Under the pieces are notes generated by a model, which made no database searches, was not told where the DNA came from, and saw only the letters and a list, made by a program, of their open reading frames with translations. This document shows positions 42,674 through 52,128 of a DNA stretch of 64,000 nt, one piece after another; within the stretch, counting starts at the first letter, position 1; every line of letters begins with the position of its first letter. Position numbers and translations under genes: made by a program. This DNA comes from Bacteroidales bacterium (GTDB lineage Bacteria > Bacteroidota > Bacteroidia > Bacteroidales > F082). Where the stretch lies: NCBI GenBank assembly GCA_017548125.1, contig JAFYNK010000086.1:19674-83673 (forward strand). The letters run 5' to 3'.

Positions 42674-45124
42674 TTATTCAATATCATATTTTTCATATAA
42701 ATATGAAAGAAAATCATCAACCTTGTTCATGAATTCTATTGAACGTTCTTTCCATTCAGGGAACGAACTTTCGTCACAGCCTCTTAAATTGTCCATCTTG
42801 TATAAAAACTCCGCATAATCTTTGCGGTTTAACTGGACGAACATAGGACACATTTTGTGACATAAATTCACAGCTTCGTTAAAATTGTTGTTATCGATTA
42901 TTTTATTGAAAATCATTAGATTATCAGAAGTTGTTTCTACAAATGTTTTTAATATATTAGTAATGGAATCATCGTCATTGTCGAACATGGAGCATAATTC
43001 TGGAAAATCTTCAATGAATTTAGACTGATGTTCGTTTTGATTTATATAGCATGTTTCTGAATTTAGCAGAGTTGCCAAATCTTTGATAGAGAATGGTTTT
43101 CTGAGATAATCGTCGAAACCTTTATTTGCAGCGACTTCTTTGTTGTACTCGGAACGTGCTGTCATTAAAACGACTTTCTTGTCTTGATTTATTTCCTTAA
43201 TTTTTCTTAACACATCAAGACCGTTGAAAGCTCCCATTTCTTTATCTGTTAAAATAATGTCATAAATGTTAATGTTATTGCAAAAGTCTTCAAATTCAAC
43301 AGAAGAATGGCAAATGTCGCATTTTATTTCAAGTTTGTTTAACATGGAATTTATTACAGTCAAAAGAGTGTTATCGTCATCTATGACTAATATTCTTTTG
43401 CTTGAATGTGATTTTAATTCTTGAATATCAATGATTTCTTCTTTTTCTTCATTCAATGAAACATATTCAATTGGAATTTTAACAAGAAATTCACTTCCTT
43501 TTTCTGGCTCGGATTTTACCTCAATGCTGCCATTTAATAAATCAACAAGACCTTTTACAACAAAAAGTCCGAATCCGTTTCCTTCAATAAGACTTTCATT
43601 ATTGTCGATGCGTCTGAAAGGCTTGAAAATTTCTTCCAATTTATCTTGTGGAATCCCTATGCCTTCATCGATTATATTGAAAATCATTTCGTTATTATTG
43701 TTGCTGACTTTAAATGTTATTTTGCCTTTAATAGTATATTTAATGGCATTAGACAATAAATTACTTAATATTTGTTTGATTTTTAGTGCATCAGCTTTAA
43801 CATTATTCTTTCCATTTAAACATTTCTCGTAAATGAAAGTGAGCTGTTTGCTTTCAGCCAAAGGCATAAACATTTCCATCAAATCGTCGCAAAGTGTTTC
43901 TATGTTAAAATTTGATAGTATTGCTGTTTCTTTTCCTTGGTCTAATCGTGAGAAATTCAATAAGTTTGTGAGTAATGACAATATATGCTCAGCGGAATTT
44001 TTCATTGAAGAAATCTTTTGTTTATCATCTTTATTATCCGCATCTATTTGCATGAGTTCAAGATAGCCGAGTATTGAAGAAAGCGGCGCTTTAACGTCAT
44101 GAGAGACGGAAAGAAGTAATTTATGACGGCTTTCCATGATTTCCTCAGTTCTTTTCTTGGCTTCTTCTGTTGCTTTTCTTGCTGCTATTACTTTTTTTAT
44201 ATCATAGAAAATCAAGAAGATAAATGTTAAAATTATTAAAAGGGCGATAGCTGCAATAAGAATTGAAAGATTTATGTTTTTGTCGATTAATATTTCGCTT
44301 TTTTCAATTTCTTTTATTACAGATTCTAATGTCTGTTTGTGTAAAATTATTAACAAATCAGAAATTTCCTTTGATATTTCCTGGTCAGATAGAAGCAGGT
44401 TGTTGAATTTTCTTTCTATTGTTTCAATTTGTTTTTTGTATTTTCTTTTCCCGTTTTCGCTGTGTAACTGTAAGTCATTTAATAAGTTATATGTTTCTTC
44501 GTTTATTCTGCTTATTGTATCTACAGTAGTTGTTGAAACAAGCACAATGCTGTCCATTGATTTGTCGGGAGAAAATACGGCGCCGAGTCGTTTAATGAAA
44601 CTTTTCTTTTCGGTTTTGTAAATAATAGTATCTTGTATAGTTTTGCTAACGGATGATTTTTCGGGTTTTGGCTGATAATTTTCAATTATAGAATAAAGTT
44701 CCTGATATGGATTGAAATATTTGTACTGGTGATTTATCTCTTTGATAATCTTTTCTTTATCTTTTAATAAAGATGTGATTGAATTTATGGTTTCCTTATT
44801 GAAGCTATCGTCGCAATGAGTTATGATAGAGTCGTTGGTATTAGAGATTTTAGATAAAGAAATATTGAAGTTTTCAAGATGGACATTGTTGCCGGAGAAA
44901 ATATACAGATTGGAATAAGATTGAGCCTTGTTGATGTTTTGTATAAGGTCGTTTGTGAGGTTTAATATTTCTTCGTTTTTCTCAATGTTGACTTTTTGTA
45001 AGTTGATGGAATTTTTGAGGTTAGCGATATAGTAAATCATTCCAATACAGAGTAATGATGCCAACAGATAAATTATGATAGCATTATGTTTTACTCTACT
45101 TTCATATTGACGTTTTGTTCTCAT
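42674..45124 (-). CDS. Hybrid histidine kinase with receiver and HPt domains
   Basis: 816 residues from the ATG reading MRTKRQ; the longer TTG frame crosses the promoter. TM1 about 17-40, a ~245-residue helical periplasmic sensor, TM2 about 280-303, HisKA with SVSHDVKAPLSSILGYLEL, HATPase with NLLSNAIKYT, DEGIGIP and GNGFGLFVVKG, receiver about 575-690 (VIDDDNT, ILTDKEM, KPF) and a C-terminal HPt domain whose phospho-His lies in NLCHKMCPMF. A complete His-Asp-His relay that needs an output regulator; the convergent NtrC-type gene is the natural candidate. Confidence 0.92.
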   Translation of the reverse strand: MRTKRQYESRVKHNAIIIYLLASLLCIGMIYYIANLKNSINLQKVNIEKNEEILNLTNDLIQNINKAQSYSNLYIFSGNNVHLENFNISLSKISNTNDSIITHCDDSFNKETINSITSLLKDKEKIIKEINHQYKYFNPYQELYSIIENYQPKPEKSSVSKTIQDTIIYKTEKKSFIKRLGAVFSPDKSMDSIVLVSTTTVDTISRINEETYNLLNDLQLHSENGKRKYKKQIETIERKFNNLLLSDQEISKEISDLLIILHKQTLESVIKEIEKSEILIDKNINLSILIAAIALLIILTFIFLIFYDIKKVIAARKATEEAKKRTEEIMESRHKLLLSVSHDVKAPLSSILGYLELMQIDADNKDDKQKISSMKNSAEHILSLLTNLLNFSRLDQGKETAILSNFNIETLCDDLMEMFMPLAESKQLTFIYEKCLNGKNNVKADALKIKQILSNLLSNAIKYTIKGKITFKVSNNNNEMIFNIIDEGIGIPQDKLEEIFKPFRRIDNNESLIEGNGFGLFVVKGLVDLLNGSIEVKSEPEKGSEFLVKIPIEYVSLNEEKEEIIDIQELKSHSSKRILVIDDDNTLLTVINSMLNKLEIKCDICHSSVEFEDFCNNINIYDIILTDKEMGAFNGLDVLRKIKEINQDKKVVLMTARSEYNKEVAANKGFDDYLRKPFSIKDLATLLNSETCYINQNEHQSKFIEDFPELCSMFDNDDDSITNILKTFVETTSDNLMIFNKIIDNNNFNEAVNLCHKMCPMFVQLNRKDYAEFLYKMDNLRGCDESSFPEWKERSIEFMNKVDDFLSYLYEKYDIE

Positions 45125-45129
45125 AGATG

Positions 45130-45137
45130 CAAAGATA
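45130..45137 (-). promoter_or_regulatory. -7 box of the hybrid kinase (near-leaderless)
   Basis: TATCTTTG on the minus strand with only five bases between its last G and the ATG at 45124, so the transcript should begin at or next to the start codon. Confidence 0.6.
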
Positions 45138-45187
45138 AAATTTTTAAACAAATTTTTGTCAAAAAATAATTATATTAAAATTAATAT

Positions 45188-45195
45188 TATATTTG
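45188..45195 (+). promoter_or_regulatory. -7 box of the 45.2-kb lipoprotein
   Basis: TATATTTG, 43 bases before the ATG at 45239, divergent from the kinase promoter. Confidence 0.65.
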
Positions 45196-45238
45196 CATTG
45201 AGTTAAGTCATTTATTGTATAATTTAAAAATAAAAGTC

Positions 45239-45850
45239 ATGAAAAAGGTATTTAAAATGATGCTCGCAGCATCTTTAATGGTAGTTATGGTAAGTTGTGT
45301 TTCAACAAAAGCTGTTACAACAACTACATCTGAAAATAATACAACAAGTATAATTGAAGAAGATGGACCATATGCATCTGATGTTGAATTTGTTAGAGAT
45401 GTGTCTGAAGATGGAATGCAAATTATTGAAATTCCTTATCGTACATGGTATGGTACAGCAAAATTAGATGATAAACAAGGTGCTATTACTTTGGCTCAGG
45501 CTGAAGCATACGCTGTAGTTGCAAGAAGTATAAATAGTTTGATTGAAACGAAGACATCTAATAACGGTGTTGCTAATAATGAAAGATTGATGAAAGCAAT
45601 TCAAATGAATTGGGACCAAAAAGCAGCAGCTCTTACAAAAGGATGTATTCCAGTTGGCAAATTAAAAATAAGATATGATGATAAGACTGGTATTTATGAA
45701 GTAGATGCAAAAGTTGGTATTAAAGCTATAAGATTTAATCAAATTATCAATGAAGAACCAACAGTTCCAGAAGATCTTACAAAGGATGAAGTTGATAAAT
45801 TTTTAGAGATTAATAAAGCTATTACTGAAGCAGCGAGAGGAAATTATTGA
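45239..45850 (+). CDS. Hypothetical lipoprotein
   Basis: 203 residues, MKKVFKMMLAASLMVVMVSC with lipobox Cys at 20, a Thr-rich linker, then a domain with GAITLAQAEAYAVVARSINSLI and a beta-rich stretch (LKIRYDDKTGIYEVDAKVGIKAI). The helix-then-strand layout is weakly reminiscent of LPP20/FlgT-N-type lipoproteins. Divergent from the hybrid kinase, so it could be a target or a signal partner. Single gene with its own promoter and terminator. Confidence 0.7.
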   Translation: MKKVFKMMLAASLMVVMVSCVSTKAVTTTTSENNTTSIIEEDGPYASDVEFVRDVSEDGMQIIEIPYRTWYGTAKLDDKQGAITLAQAEAYAVVARSINSLIETKTSNNGVANNERLMKAIQMNWDQKAAALTKGCIPVGKLKIRYDDKTGIYEVDAKVGIKAIRFNQIINEEPTVPEDLTKDEVDKFLEINKAITEAARGNY

Positions 45851-45866
45851 TAATACGAAATATTAT

Positions 45867-45897
45867 AAAAAAGCCGTGAATTTCCACGGCTTTTTTG
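45867..45897. terminator. Bidirectional terminator
   Basis: AAAAAAGCCGTG (45867-45878) and CACGGCTTTTTT (45885-45896): perfect 12-bp stem with T-runs on both strands, serving the lipoprotein and the convergent efflux operon. Confidence 0.93.
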
Positions 45898-46191
45898 TTA
45901 TATAGATTTGTCTATTTTCCAGCTGAAGGCTCTTAGTCCGAGTTCTTCAGTTTTTGTATCTAATTGATGGAGTTCGTTTAAGATGTTGTCAACGAATTCG
46001 TCTTCTACGAAAGTGAGGATGGCGTCGTTGTATGTTGGCCATGTGTGAGAGCCTAAGTGAGGTTCACCGCCTCGGCTGCCTCTGCCGTTGATTTCATTCC
46101 AGCGAGTGAAACCTTTGCTGTAGTTTTTCTCTAACAGCTCGATCACTTCTTCGTAATATGCTTGATTATAAGCTATGAATATTCCTGTCAT
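45898..46191 (-). CDS. PG0541-type transporter-associated protein (PII-like)
   Basis: 97 residues, a small ferredoxin-like/PII-like fold: MTGIFIAYNQAYYEEVIELLE, then GFTRWNEINGRGSRGGEPHLGSH with a glycine-rich T-loop-like segment, then LTFVEDEFVDNILNELHQL. Short proteins of this kind accompany TolC-MFP-RND operons in Bacteroidales (PG0541 in Porphyromonas gingivalis). The likely role is ligand-responsive control of the pump, by analogy with PII proteins. It is the last gene of this operon, separated from the RND gene by 88 bases with a hairpin. Confidence 0.82.
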   Translation of the reverse strand: MTGIFIAYNQAYYEEVIELLEKNYSKGFTRWNEINGRGSRGGEPHLGSHTWPTYNDAILTFVEDEFVDNILNELHQLDTKTEELGLRAFSWKIDKSI

Positions 46192-46226
46192 AATAATTTA
46201 TTTAAAATATTTAAGTTTTTTTGATT

Positions 46227-46260
46227 GAGACGTGCCAATGCTTAAACGCAGGCACGTCTC
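46227..46260 (-). other. Intercistronic hairpin
   Basis: GAGACGTGCC (46227-46236) and GGCACGTCTC (46251-46260), a perfect 10-bp stem whose loop can add a TGC/GCA pair. In the minus-strand transcript it is followed by A-rich, not U-rich, sequence, so it is probably an mRNA-stability or translation element between the RND and PG0541-type cistrons rather than a terminator. Confidence 0.65.
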
Positions 46261-46262
46261 TG

Positions 46263-46293
46263 TAATTATGCATTATGCATTATGCATTATGAA
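46263..46293 (-). repeat. ATTATGC word at the RND gene 3' end
   Basis: Tandem ATTATGC units (AATTATGCATTATGCATTAT and on). On the minus strand this reads AATTCATAATGCATAATGC, the same word found after permease 4 at 20550-20577. It provides the last codons and the stop of the RND gene. Confidence 0.7.
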
Positions 46294-49200
46294 TTTTCTT
46301 CATCGCTTTCTTTGCTTGACGTTTTTCTCTTCTTGAAACGAATGCGGCATAGAGAGTAGGGATGAGGACGAGTGTAATCAATGTTGAGATGGAGAGACCC
46401 CAAGCTACAGTGATACCGAGACCGTTCCACATTTCAGCGCCTTCGCCTGTACCAATCGCCATTGGAACCATACCGAGAACTGTTGTCAATGTTGTCATCA
46501 AGATAGGACGCAAACGTTGTCTTGAAGCTGTAATAACAGCAGTGTTGATGTCCATACCTCTGTCGTGGCATAAGATAGCATAGTCGATAAGAACGATACC
46601 ATTCTTAACAACGATACCGACGAGAATCAAGATGCCAATCATAGCCATGACGCCTAATGCCATATTATGTACTGCCAAACCGATGAGAACGCCGGTGATA
46701 GCGAATGGAACGGAGAACATGATGACGAATGGGTCGAGTAATGACTCGAATTGAGAAGCCATAACGACGTAAACCAAGATGATAATCAAGAATAACAATA
46801 GGAACAAGCCTTGGAATGACTCTTGTTGGTTTTCATAGTCACCTGCTATTTTTACCATAAATTCAGATGGTATCTCTGCTTTTTCGATATAATATTGAGC
46901 GACTTCAACACCTTCACTCAGAGCGTATCCTGATGTTAATATACCGGTTATTGTTACGACGCGTTCACGGTCTTTACGTTCGATTTTTGGAGGTGTCATG
47001 CCTTCAACGACCTTGGCGACGTCTTTCAATTTAATGCCTTGTCCTTGAGAGCCGTACAATGTGATGTTTTCAATGTCTTCAATGCTTTGACGGAATTCAG
47101 GTGCATAACGTACGCGGATGTTGTATTCGTCGCCGTCTTCACGGAAGAATGTCATCACAGAACCATTGATACGGTTTCTAACCATTGTAGAAGCTGTTGT
47201 TACGTCTATGCCGTTGAGTTTCAGTTTTTCACGGTCGAAGTCAACATAATATTCAGGAGTATATTCATCACGGCTTACAAGTACTTGTGAGAATTGTGGT
47301 GTGTTGACGAGGCTGTCTTTGAGTGCATTGGCAATCTTGTCGGAATTAGCGAAATCGTATCCGTATATTTCAAGCTTTACGCTAGCAGCGCCACCCATAC
47401 CCATACCTGTACCAACATTATATTTCTTGATGATAGGGTTGGCTTTAAGGTCTTCACGAATGTATTCTGCAATTTGTTGAGTGCTTCTGTTACGTTCTGT
47501 TTTTCTTCCTAAGTCGGCATTCATTGAAATGATGTGAGTACCGTTGTTGTTCATGGAAGCGAATGCATTATCTTCGTCAGCTACACCATAGTTATAGTTA
47601 AGCATCTTGATTTCAGGAATCTCTGCTTTGTATTTGTCGTGCAGCTCTTTTGCAAGCTGACCTGTGACATTTTCACCTGTACCTACTGGTAGTTCGATGC
47701 TGATAGAAAGACGGCCCTGGTCCATTGATGGAAGGTATTCTGTCTTAAGGTTAGGAATTGTCAGTGCAATAGTAGCAGCAAAGATTGCCAAACCAATGAA
47801 CACAACAGATTTGCGGTGTGTTACAGCCCATGAGATAACATGTCCGTATCCTCTGCTGAGAGCGTCGAGACATTTATTAATAGGTGTGAAAATAATGCTG
47901 TGCCATCTGTGGGTTCTTGGATTTTGTTTTAACATCTTTGAACACATCATTGGAACGAGTGTTAAAGCAGCTGATGTTGAAACAATCATGATGATACTAA
48001 CGATCCAGCCTAATTGCTTGAAGAAGATGCCGATAATACCGTCAACCATTGTAAGAGGCAAGAATACTGCGAGCATTGTCAATGTTGATGCGATAACAGA
48101 GATAGAAACTTCTTGTGTTGCATGTACTGAAGCTTCTTTAGGTTTTGCGCCTCTATCGATATGAGAAGTTATGTTTTCCAAAACAACGATAGCATCGTCA
48201 ACAACCATACCGATGGCGATTGTTAAAGCACTCATTGAGATGATATTAAGAGTGTTGCCTGTTGCAAAAAGATAGATGACAGAAGCAACCAATGAGATAG
48301 GAATTGAAAGAACGATGATAATAGTAGCTCTCCATCTTCCCAAGAAGATGAAAACAACAGCCATAACTACTAAGAAAGTGATTAAAATAGTGTCTTTCAA
48401 TGAGTTGATTGTGTCGATGATATTGGTTGAACCGTCAATGATGATATTGAGTTGAACATCAGATGGTAAAGTCTTCTGTATTTTGTTAAGTTCTTTCTTA
48501 ATGCCTTTAATAACTTGAACGGTGTTGGCGTCGGTTTGTTTTTGTATTGTCAACATGGCGCCTTGTTGGCCGTTGCTGAATACTTTTTGGAGGCGTTCTT
48601 GTTCACCGTCGTTTACTGTTGCAACGTCTTTCAAGTAAATAGGAGCATTGTTATATGTGCCGACGATAACATCAAGCATTTCTTCGGCAGATTTGAATTC
48701 TTTTTCAATTCTTACAGCGTAAGTGTTTGAACCAATATCAATTGTACCAGCAGGAGTGTTACGGTTTTCGTAGGCGAGGGTAGAAGATATTGATTCTACA
48801 GTGATGCCGTATGCAGCCAATTTATCAGGGTCAACATAAACTTGAATCTCACGTTTTGGAGCTCCTGATACAGAAATTGTACCAACGCCATTGATACGTG
48901 CTAAAGGTGTAGCGACTTTGTCGTCCAGAATTTTGTCGAGCCCGTTCAGACTTTCATCAGCTGTTGCCGACATCAGCATGATTGGCATATCTTCCATGCT
49001 GAATTTGAATATTGTAGGAAGACTGACGGCATCAGGAAGTGCTTGTGTCACCATATCAAGTTTGTCGCGGACATCGTTGGTGGCTTCGTTGATGTCAATG
49101 CCGTATTCAAATTCCAATGAGATTACTGATATGTTTTCCTTCGATGTTGAAGAAAGGTGTTTTAAATTACTAACACTGTTGAGTGTGTTTTCCAAAGGTT

Positions 49201-49393
49201 TTGTGACATTTGTCTCAATATCGGCAGCACTTGCTCCAGAATAAGATGTCACAACAATGATTGTATTTTCTCCCATGTCAGGGAAGAGGTTTGTTGATAA
49301 TCTCATGAGAGAAAATACACCCAAGATAGCTACCGTAATGAATATGAGAGCTACTGTGACGGGTTTATTTACGGATGTTCTGTATAAACTCAT
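46280..49393 (-). CDS. RND-family efflux permease (HAE1-like)
   Basis: 1037 residues, standard RND architecture: TM1 at 11-30, porter domain, TM2-6 about 335-500 including the TM4 proton-relay pair in AIGMVVDDAIVVLENI, second porter domain, then TM7-12 (LVYVVMASQFESLLDPFVIMFSVPFAITG). It exports hydrophobic compounds, drugs or detergents by proton antiport through the MFP and TolC partners encoded just upstream. The last four codons and the stop are written by an ATTATGC word repeat. HAE1 rather than metal type because the metal-binding Met motif of CusA is not evident. Confidence 0.93.
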   Translation of the reverse strand: MSLYRTSVNKPVTVALIFITVAILGVFSLMRLSTNLFPDMGENTIIVVTSYSGASAADIETNVTKPLENTLNSVSNLKHLSSTSKENISVISLEFEYGIDINEATNDVRDKLDMVTQALPDAVSLPTIFKFSMEDMPIMLMSATADESLNGLDKILDDKVATPLARINGVGTISVSGAPKREIQVYVDPDKLAAYGITVESISSTLAYENRNTPAGTIDIGSNTYAVRIEKEFKSAEEMLDVIVGTYNNAPIYLKDVATVNDGEQERLQKVFSNGQQGAMLTIQKQTDANTVQVIKGIKKELNKIQKTLPSDVQLNIIIDGSTNIIDTINSLKDTILITFLVVMAVVFIFLGRWRATIIIVLSIPISLVASVIYLFATGNTLNIISMSALTIAIGMVVDDAIVVLENITSHIDRGAKPKEASVHATQEVSISVIASTLTMLAVFLPLTMVDGIIGIFFKQLGWIVSIIMIVSTSAALTLVPMMCSKMLKQNPRTHRWHSIIFTPINKCLDALSRGYGHVISWAVTHRKSVVFIGLAIFAATIALTIPNLKTEYLPSMDQGRLSISIELPVGTGENVTGQLAKELHDKYKAEIPEIKMLNYNYGVADEDNAFASMNNNGTHIISMNADLGRKTERNRSTQQIAEYIREDLKANPIIKKYNVGTGMGMGGAASVKLEIYGYDFANSDKIANALKDSLVNTPQFSQVLVSRDEYTPEYYVDFDREKLKLNGIDVTTASTMVRNRINGSVMTFFREDGDEYNIRVRYAPEFRQSIEDIENITLYGSQGQGIKLKDVAKVVEGMTPPKIERKDRERVVTITGILTSGYALSEGVEVAQYYIEKAEIPSEFMVKIAGDYENQQESFQGLFLLLFLIIILVYVVMASQFESLLDPFVIMFSVPFAITGVLIGLAVHNMALGVMAMIGILILVGIVVKNGIVLIDYAILCHDRGMDINTAVITASRQRLRPILMTTLTTVLGMVPMAIGTGEGAEMWNGLGITVAWGLSISTLITLVLIPTLYAAFVSRREKRQAKKAMKKIHNA

Positions 49394-49401
49394 TTCTTAA
49401 T

Positions 49402-50424
49402 TTATTTTACGATGTCAACTTTAATGTTGTTTTTAAGTCTTGTTTGTCCTGTTGTTACGACTGTAGCGCCGTCGTCAATGCCACTGATGACTTCATATTT
49501 GTCGCCCATTCTTGAGCCGAGTTTGACGATAGTATAGCTAACAGTATTGTCATCGTTTAAAACGTAAACGTATTTTTCGTCAGCGCCTACTTGTTTGAGG
49601 ACTGCGTTATCAGGGATAACAACGTGATAGTTAGTGCCATAATTGACAGTTACTCTTGTGAACATGCCAGGACGTAATTTTTCGTCTTTGTTGTCAACGA
49701 TGATTTCAACTGGGAATGTATGTGAACGTGAGTCGATTGTTGGATAAACCAAATTGACTTTGCCTTTGAATGTTTCTCCTGGGAATGCGTCTGCAACGAT
49801 GTCAACTTCCATACCTTTTTTAATTTTGGAATAGTTGTTTTCGCTAATGTTGATTAACATTTTAACAGGAGTGATGTTTTGAACAACGAAAAGAGGCTGT
49901 GCCATGGCGTACATGTCACCTTCGTCGTAGTTACGTGCTGTGACGATACCTGAGATAGGGCTTCTTAAGATTGTGTTTTCCAATAAATTGGAATATGTTT
50001 TCTTTGATACTTCGTAAGCGAGTGTCATAGTCTCGAAATTAGCCTGTGATACTGCACCTATTTCATATAATTCTTTAGTACGACCGTATTCTATTGAGTC
50101 ATTTTTCATTTGCAATCTTAACTTTTCCAAACTGATTGCATCCATTGTTGCAAGTTCTTGTCCAGCTTTGACATGGTCGCCGATTTCGACAAATATTTTG
50201 TTGATACGTGAAGCTGATTGTGGTGTGATGTTGTTGATGATTTCTGCTTCAACTGTTGTTGGATAGGTGTTTAATTGTGGAACATTTTCAGCATAAACCT
50301 TTGTTACTGTTACTTTTGGAGCTTCATCAGCGACAACCGCTGTTTGTTGGTTGCTTGATTTTTGTCCGCATGAAGCCATTATCAAAGCTGACGAAAGAAG
50401 TAAAATTGAATTAAAACGTTTCAT
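49402..50424 (-). CDS. RND periplasmic adaptor (membrane fusion protein)
   Basis: 340 residues, lipoprotein: MKRFNSILLLSSALIMASC with lipobox Cys near 19. Beta-barrel, lipoyl (ILRSPISGIVTARNYDEGD) and coiled-coil segments (LRLQMKNDSIEYGRTKELYE) in AcrA order, ending in GIDDGATVVTTGQTRLKN. It links the RND pump to the TolC protein. It lies eight bases upstream of the RND gene and downstream of TolC. Confidence 0.92.
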   Translation of the reverse strand: MKRFNSILLLSSALIMASCGQKSSNQQTAVVADEAPKVTVTKVYAENVPQLNTYPTTVEAEIINNITPQSASRINKIFVEIGDHVKAGQELATMDAISLEKLRLQMKNDSIEYGRTKELYEIGAVSQANFETMTLAYEVSKKTYSNLLENTILRSPISGIVTARNYDEGDMYAMAQPLFVVQNITPVKMLINISENNYSKIKKGMEVDIVADAFPGETFKGKVNLVYPTIDSRSHTFPVEIIVDNKDEKLRPGMFTRVTVNYGTNYHVVIPDNAVLKQVGADEKYVYVLNDDNTVSYTIVKLGSRMGDKYEVISGIDDGATVVTTGQTRLKNNIKVDIVK

Positions 50425-50454
50425 TTCTTATTATTGTATTTTATTGATTATCAT

Positions 50455-51777
50455 TTATTTGTTTTCTTTTACATATTCAACGCCCATGAGTTCGTCGATG
50501 GCCGCTTTGTTTGTCATGTATTGATATATAGCTTGACTCATTGTGAGTTGTGCTTGTGTCAATGCTAATTGAGCGTCATTGAGTTCAACCAATGTAGCTT
50601 TGCCGAGTTCGTACATCTTTTCAGAAATGTTATAACTCTTTTGTGCCATTTCCAATGTTGTTTCTGCAGCTGTATATCTCTTGACGCTTGTGTTCATCTT
50701 GTCTCTGTAATTCTCTAATGCAATGTTGAGATTACGTTCTGCATCTTCGATGTTAAGTCTTAAGATATCTTGAGTCTTTTGATATTGTCTTATGTTGTTG
50801 TGTTTTGCAAAACCGTCGAAGATAGGGATGTTGAGACTTAAAGCAACAACTGAATAAGGATTCCAGTTCATGTCGAAGGTATTACCCATAGCCATGTAGT
50901 TGTAAGAGAATGAAGCTGAAAGGGTAGGGATGTATTGGTATTTGGTCATTTTTATAGTTCTGCTCAACATTTCATCTTGCAATTGCAATTGCAATAAGTT
51001 GGTATTGTTTTCGAAGCTTACAGTTTCGTTTGATGCCAATGAAACTGTCATTTCGTTAGCATAATCTGATAATGCGCCAACCACATCGATCTCTGTTGCG
51101 AGATCAACACCCATGATAGCTTTGAGTTGCCATATTGCCAAAACAACAGCGTTTTCTGCACTATATACTTCTGGTTCAGAATTGTTTACGTTGACTTTAG
51201 CTCTTAAATATTCAAATTCAGAAGCTTTGCCAACATTGTATTTCTTTTCAATATCTTCAAAATTCTTTTGAGCATTGTCGTGAACTTCTTTGTAAACATT
51301 GTAAGCTTCTTTGGCTAAAAGTACGGAATAGAAAGCTTGTTTCACTTGAGAAACCATTGAGATTCTTGAAGAACGAGCTTGTTCGATTGCCAATTCAACG
51401 TCTAATGCTGAAAGTTTCAAGCTTTGCCAGAGTTGTGCGTTGACGAGAGGCATTGCTGCAGATAAACCTGCTGTCACGTTGTTTGCGGTACCAACCTCAA
51501 TTGACATTGGCTGTCCGTTCATTTCCATTACCATAACTTGTCTTTTCAAAGTCCTTTGGTAATTGCCGCTTGCACTGATGTTTGGATAGAGAGCAGAATA
51601 GGCTCCTTTTTGTGCATAACCGGTTTTTTCGATTGTCATTTCAGCAATTTTAATCGAATTACTTTCAGATAAAGCGATCTCTATTGCTTCATTTAACGTT
51701 ATTTTGGTCTGAGCGTGAGAAATCATGCTGCAAGCACAAAATACGATTGTTAATAATAATTGATTGAATTTGAACAT
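50455..51777 (-). CDS. TolC-family outer-membrane protein of the RND operon
   Basis: 440 residues, signal peptide MFKFNQLLLTIVFCACSMISHAQ, then two OEP repeats (about 25-220 and 235-425) with ITLNEAIEIALSESNSIKIAE and YNISEKMYELGKATLVELNDAQ. It is the outer-membrane exit duct. First gene of the minus-strand operon TolC-MFP-RND-PG0541-type; spacing of 30 bases to the adaptor. No TAnnTTTG box is visible in the 350-base upstream spacer. Confidence 0.92.
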   Translation of the reverse strand: MFKFNQLLLTIVFCACSMISHAQTKITLNEAIEIALSESNSIKIAEMTIEKTGYAQKGAYSALYPNISASGNYQRTLKRQVMVMEMNGQPMSIEVGTANNVTAGLSAAMPLVNAQLWQSLKLSALDVELAIEQARSSRISMVSQVKQAFYSVLLAKEAYNVYKEVHDNAQKNFEDIEKKYNVGKASEFEYLRAKVNVNNSEPEVYSAENAVVLAIWQLKAIMGVDLATEIDVVGALSDYANEMTVSLASNETVSFENNTNLLQLQLQDEMLSRTIKMTKYQYIPTLSASFSYNYMAMGNTFDMNWNPYSVVALSLNIPIFDGFAKHNNIRQYQKTQDILRLNIEDAERNLNIALENYRDKMNTSVKRYTAAETTLEMAQKSYNISEKMYELGKATLVELNDAQLALTQAQLTMSQAIYQYMTNKAAIDELMGVEYVKENK

Positions 51778-52128
51778 TTTATAAATATTTTTTTGTTTGT
51801 TTTATACGAAAAAATGGGGTTTATTTCAAACTGCAAAAGAACGAAATATTATTGAATTAATTACAAAAAAAAGGCATATTTCAATAAAAAATATTAGCAT
51901 TTCAATGTATATTTTTACATCCTCAATAAAACTTGAAAAGTCCCCCAAAAACATAGGTTTTTAGTCATTATTAATAACATTTCTTTCGACAAAAATGTTC
52001 GAATTTATTTTGTAAAAAATCGTATTTGTTTCTTAAAAAATATTAACCTCAAAAAAGTGTTTGAAACGTCACTGCAATACAAAAAAAGTCGTACTTTTAC
52101 AGACGGAAATAATGTATGTTGATTTTAT
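51778..52128. other. AT-rich divergent spacer without a gene
   Basis: 351 bases between the efflux operon and trkH. No ORF, tRNA or strong hairpin. On the plus strand TACTTTTA (52092-52099, one mismatch to TAnnTTTG) lies 30 bases before the trkH ATG and may be its -7 box. I see no matching box for the efflux operon, so it may depend on another sigma factor or an activator. Confidence 0.5.

Noticed and set aside
45125-45151. TTG start for the hybrid kinase
   Set aside because: It crosses the TATCTTTG box, and the extra residues are AT-rich filler with no family match.
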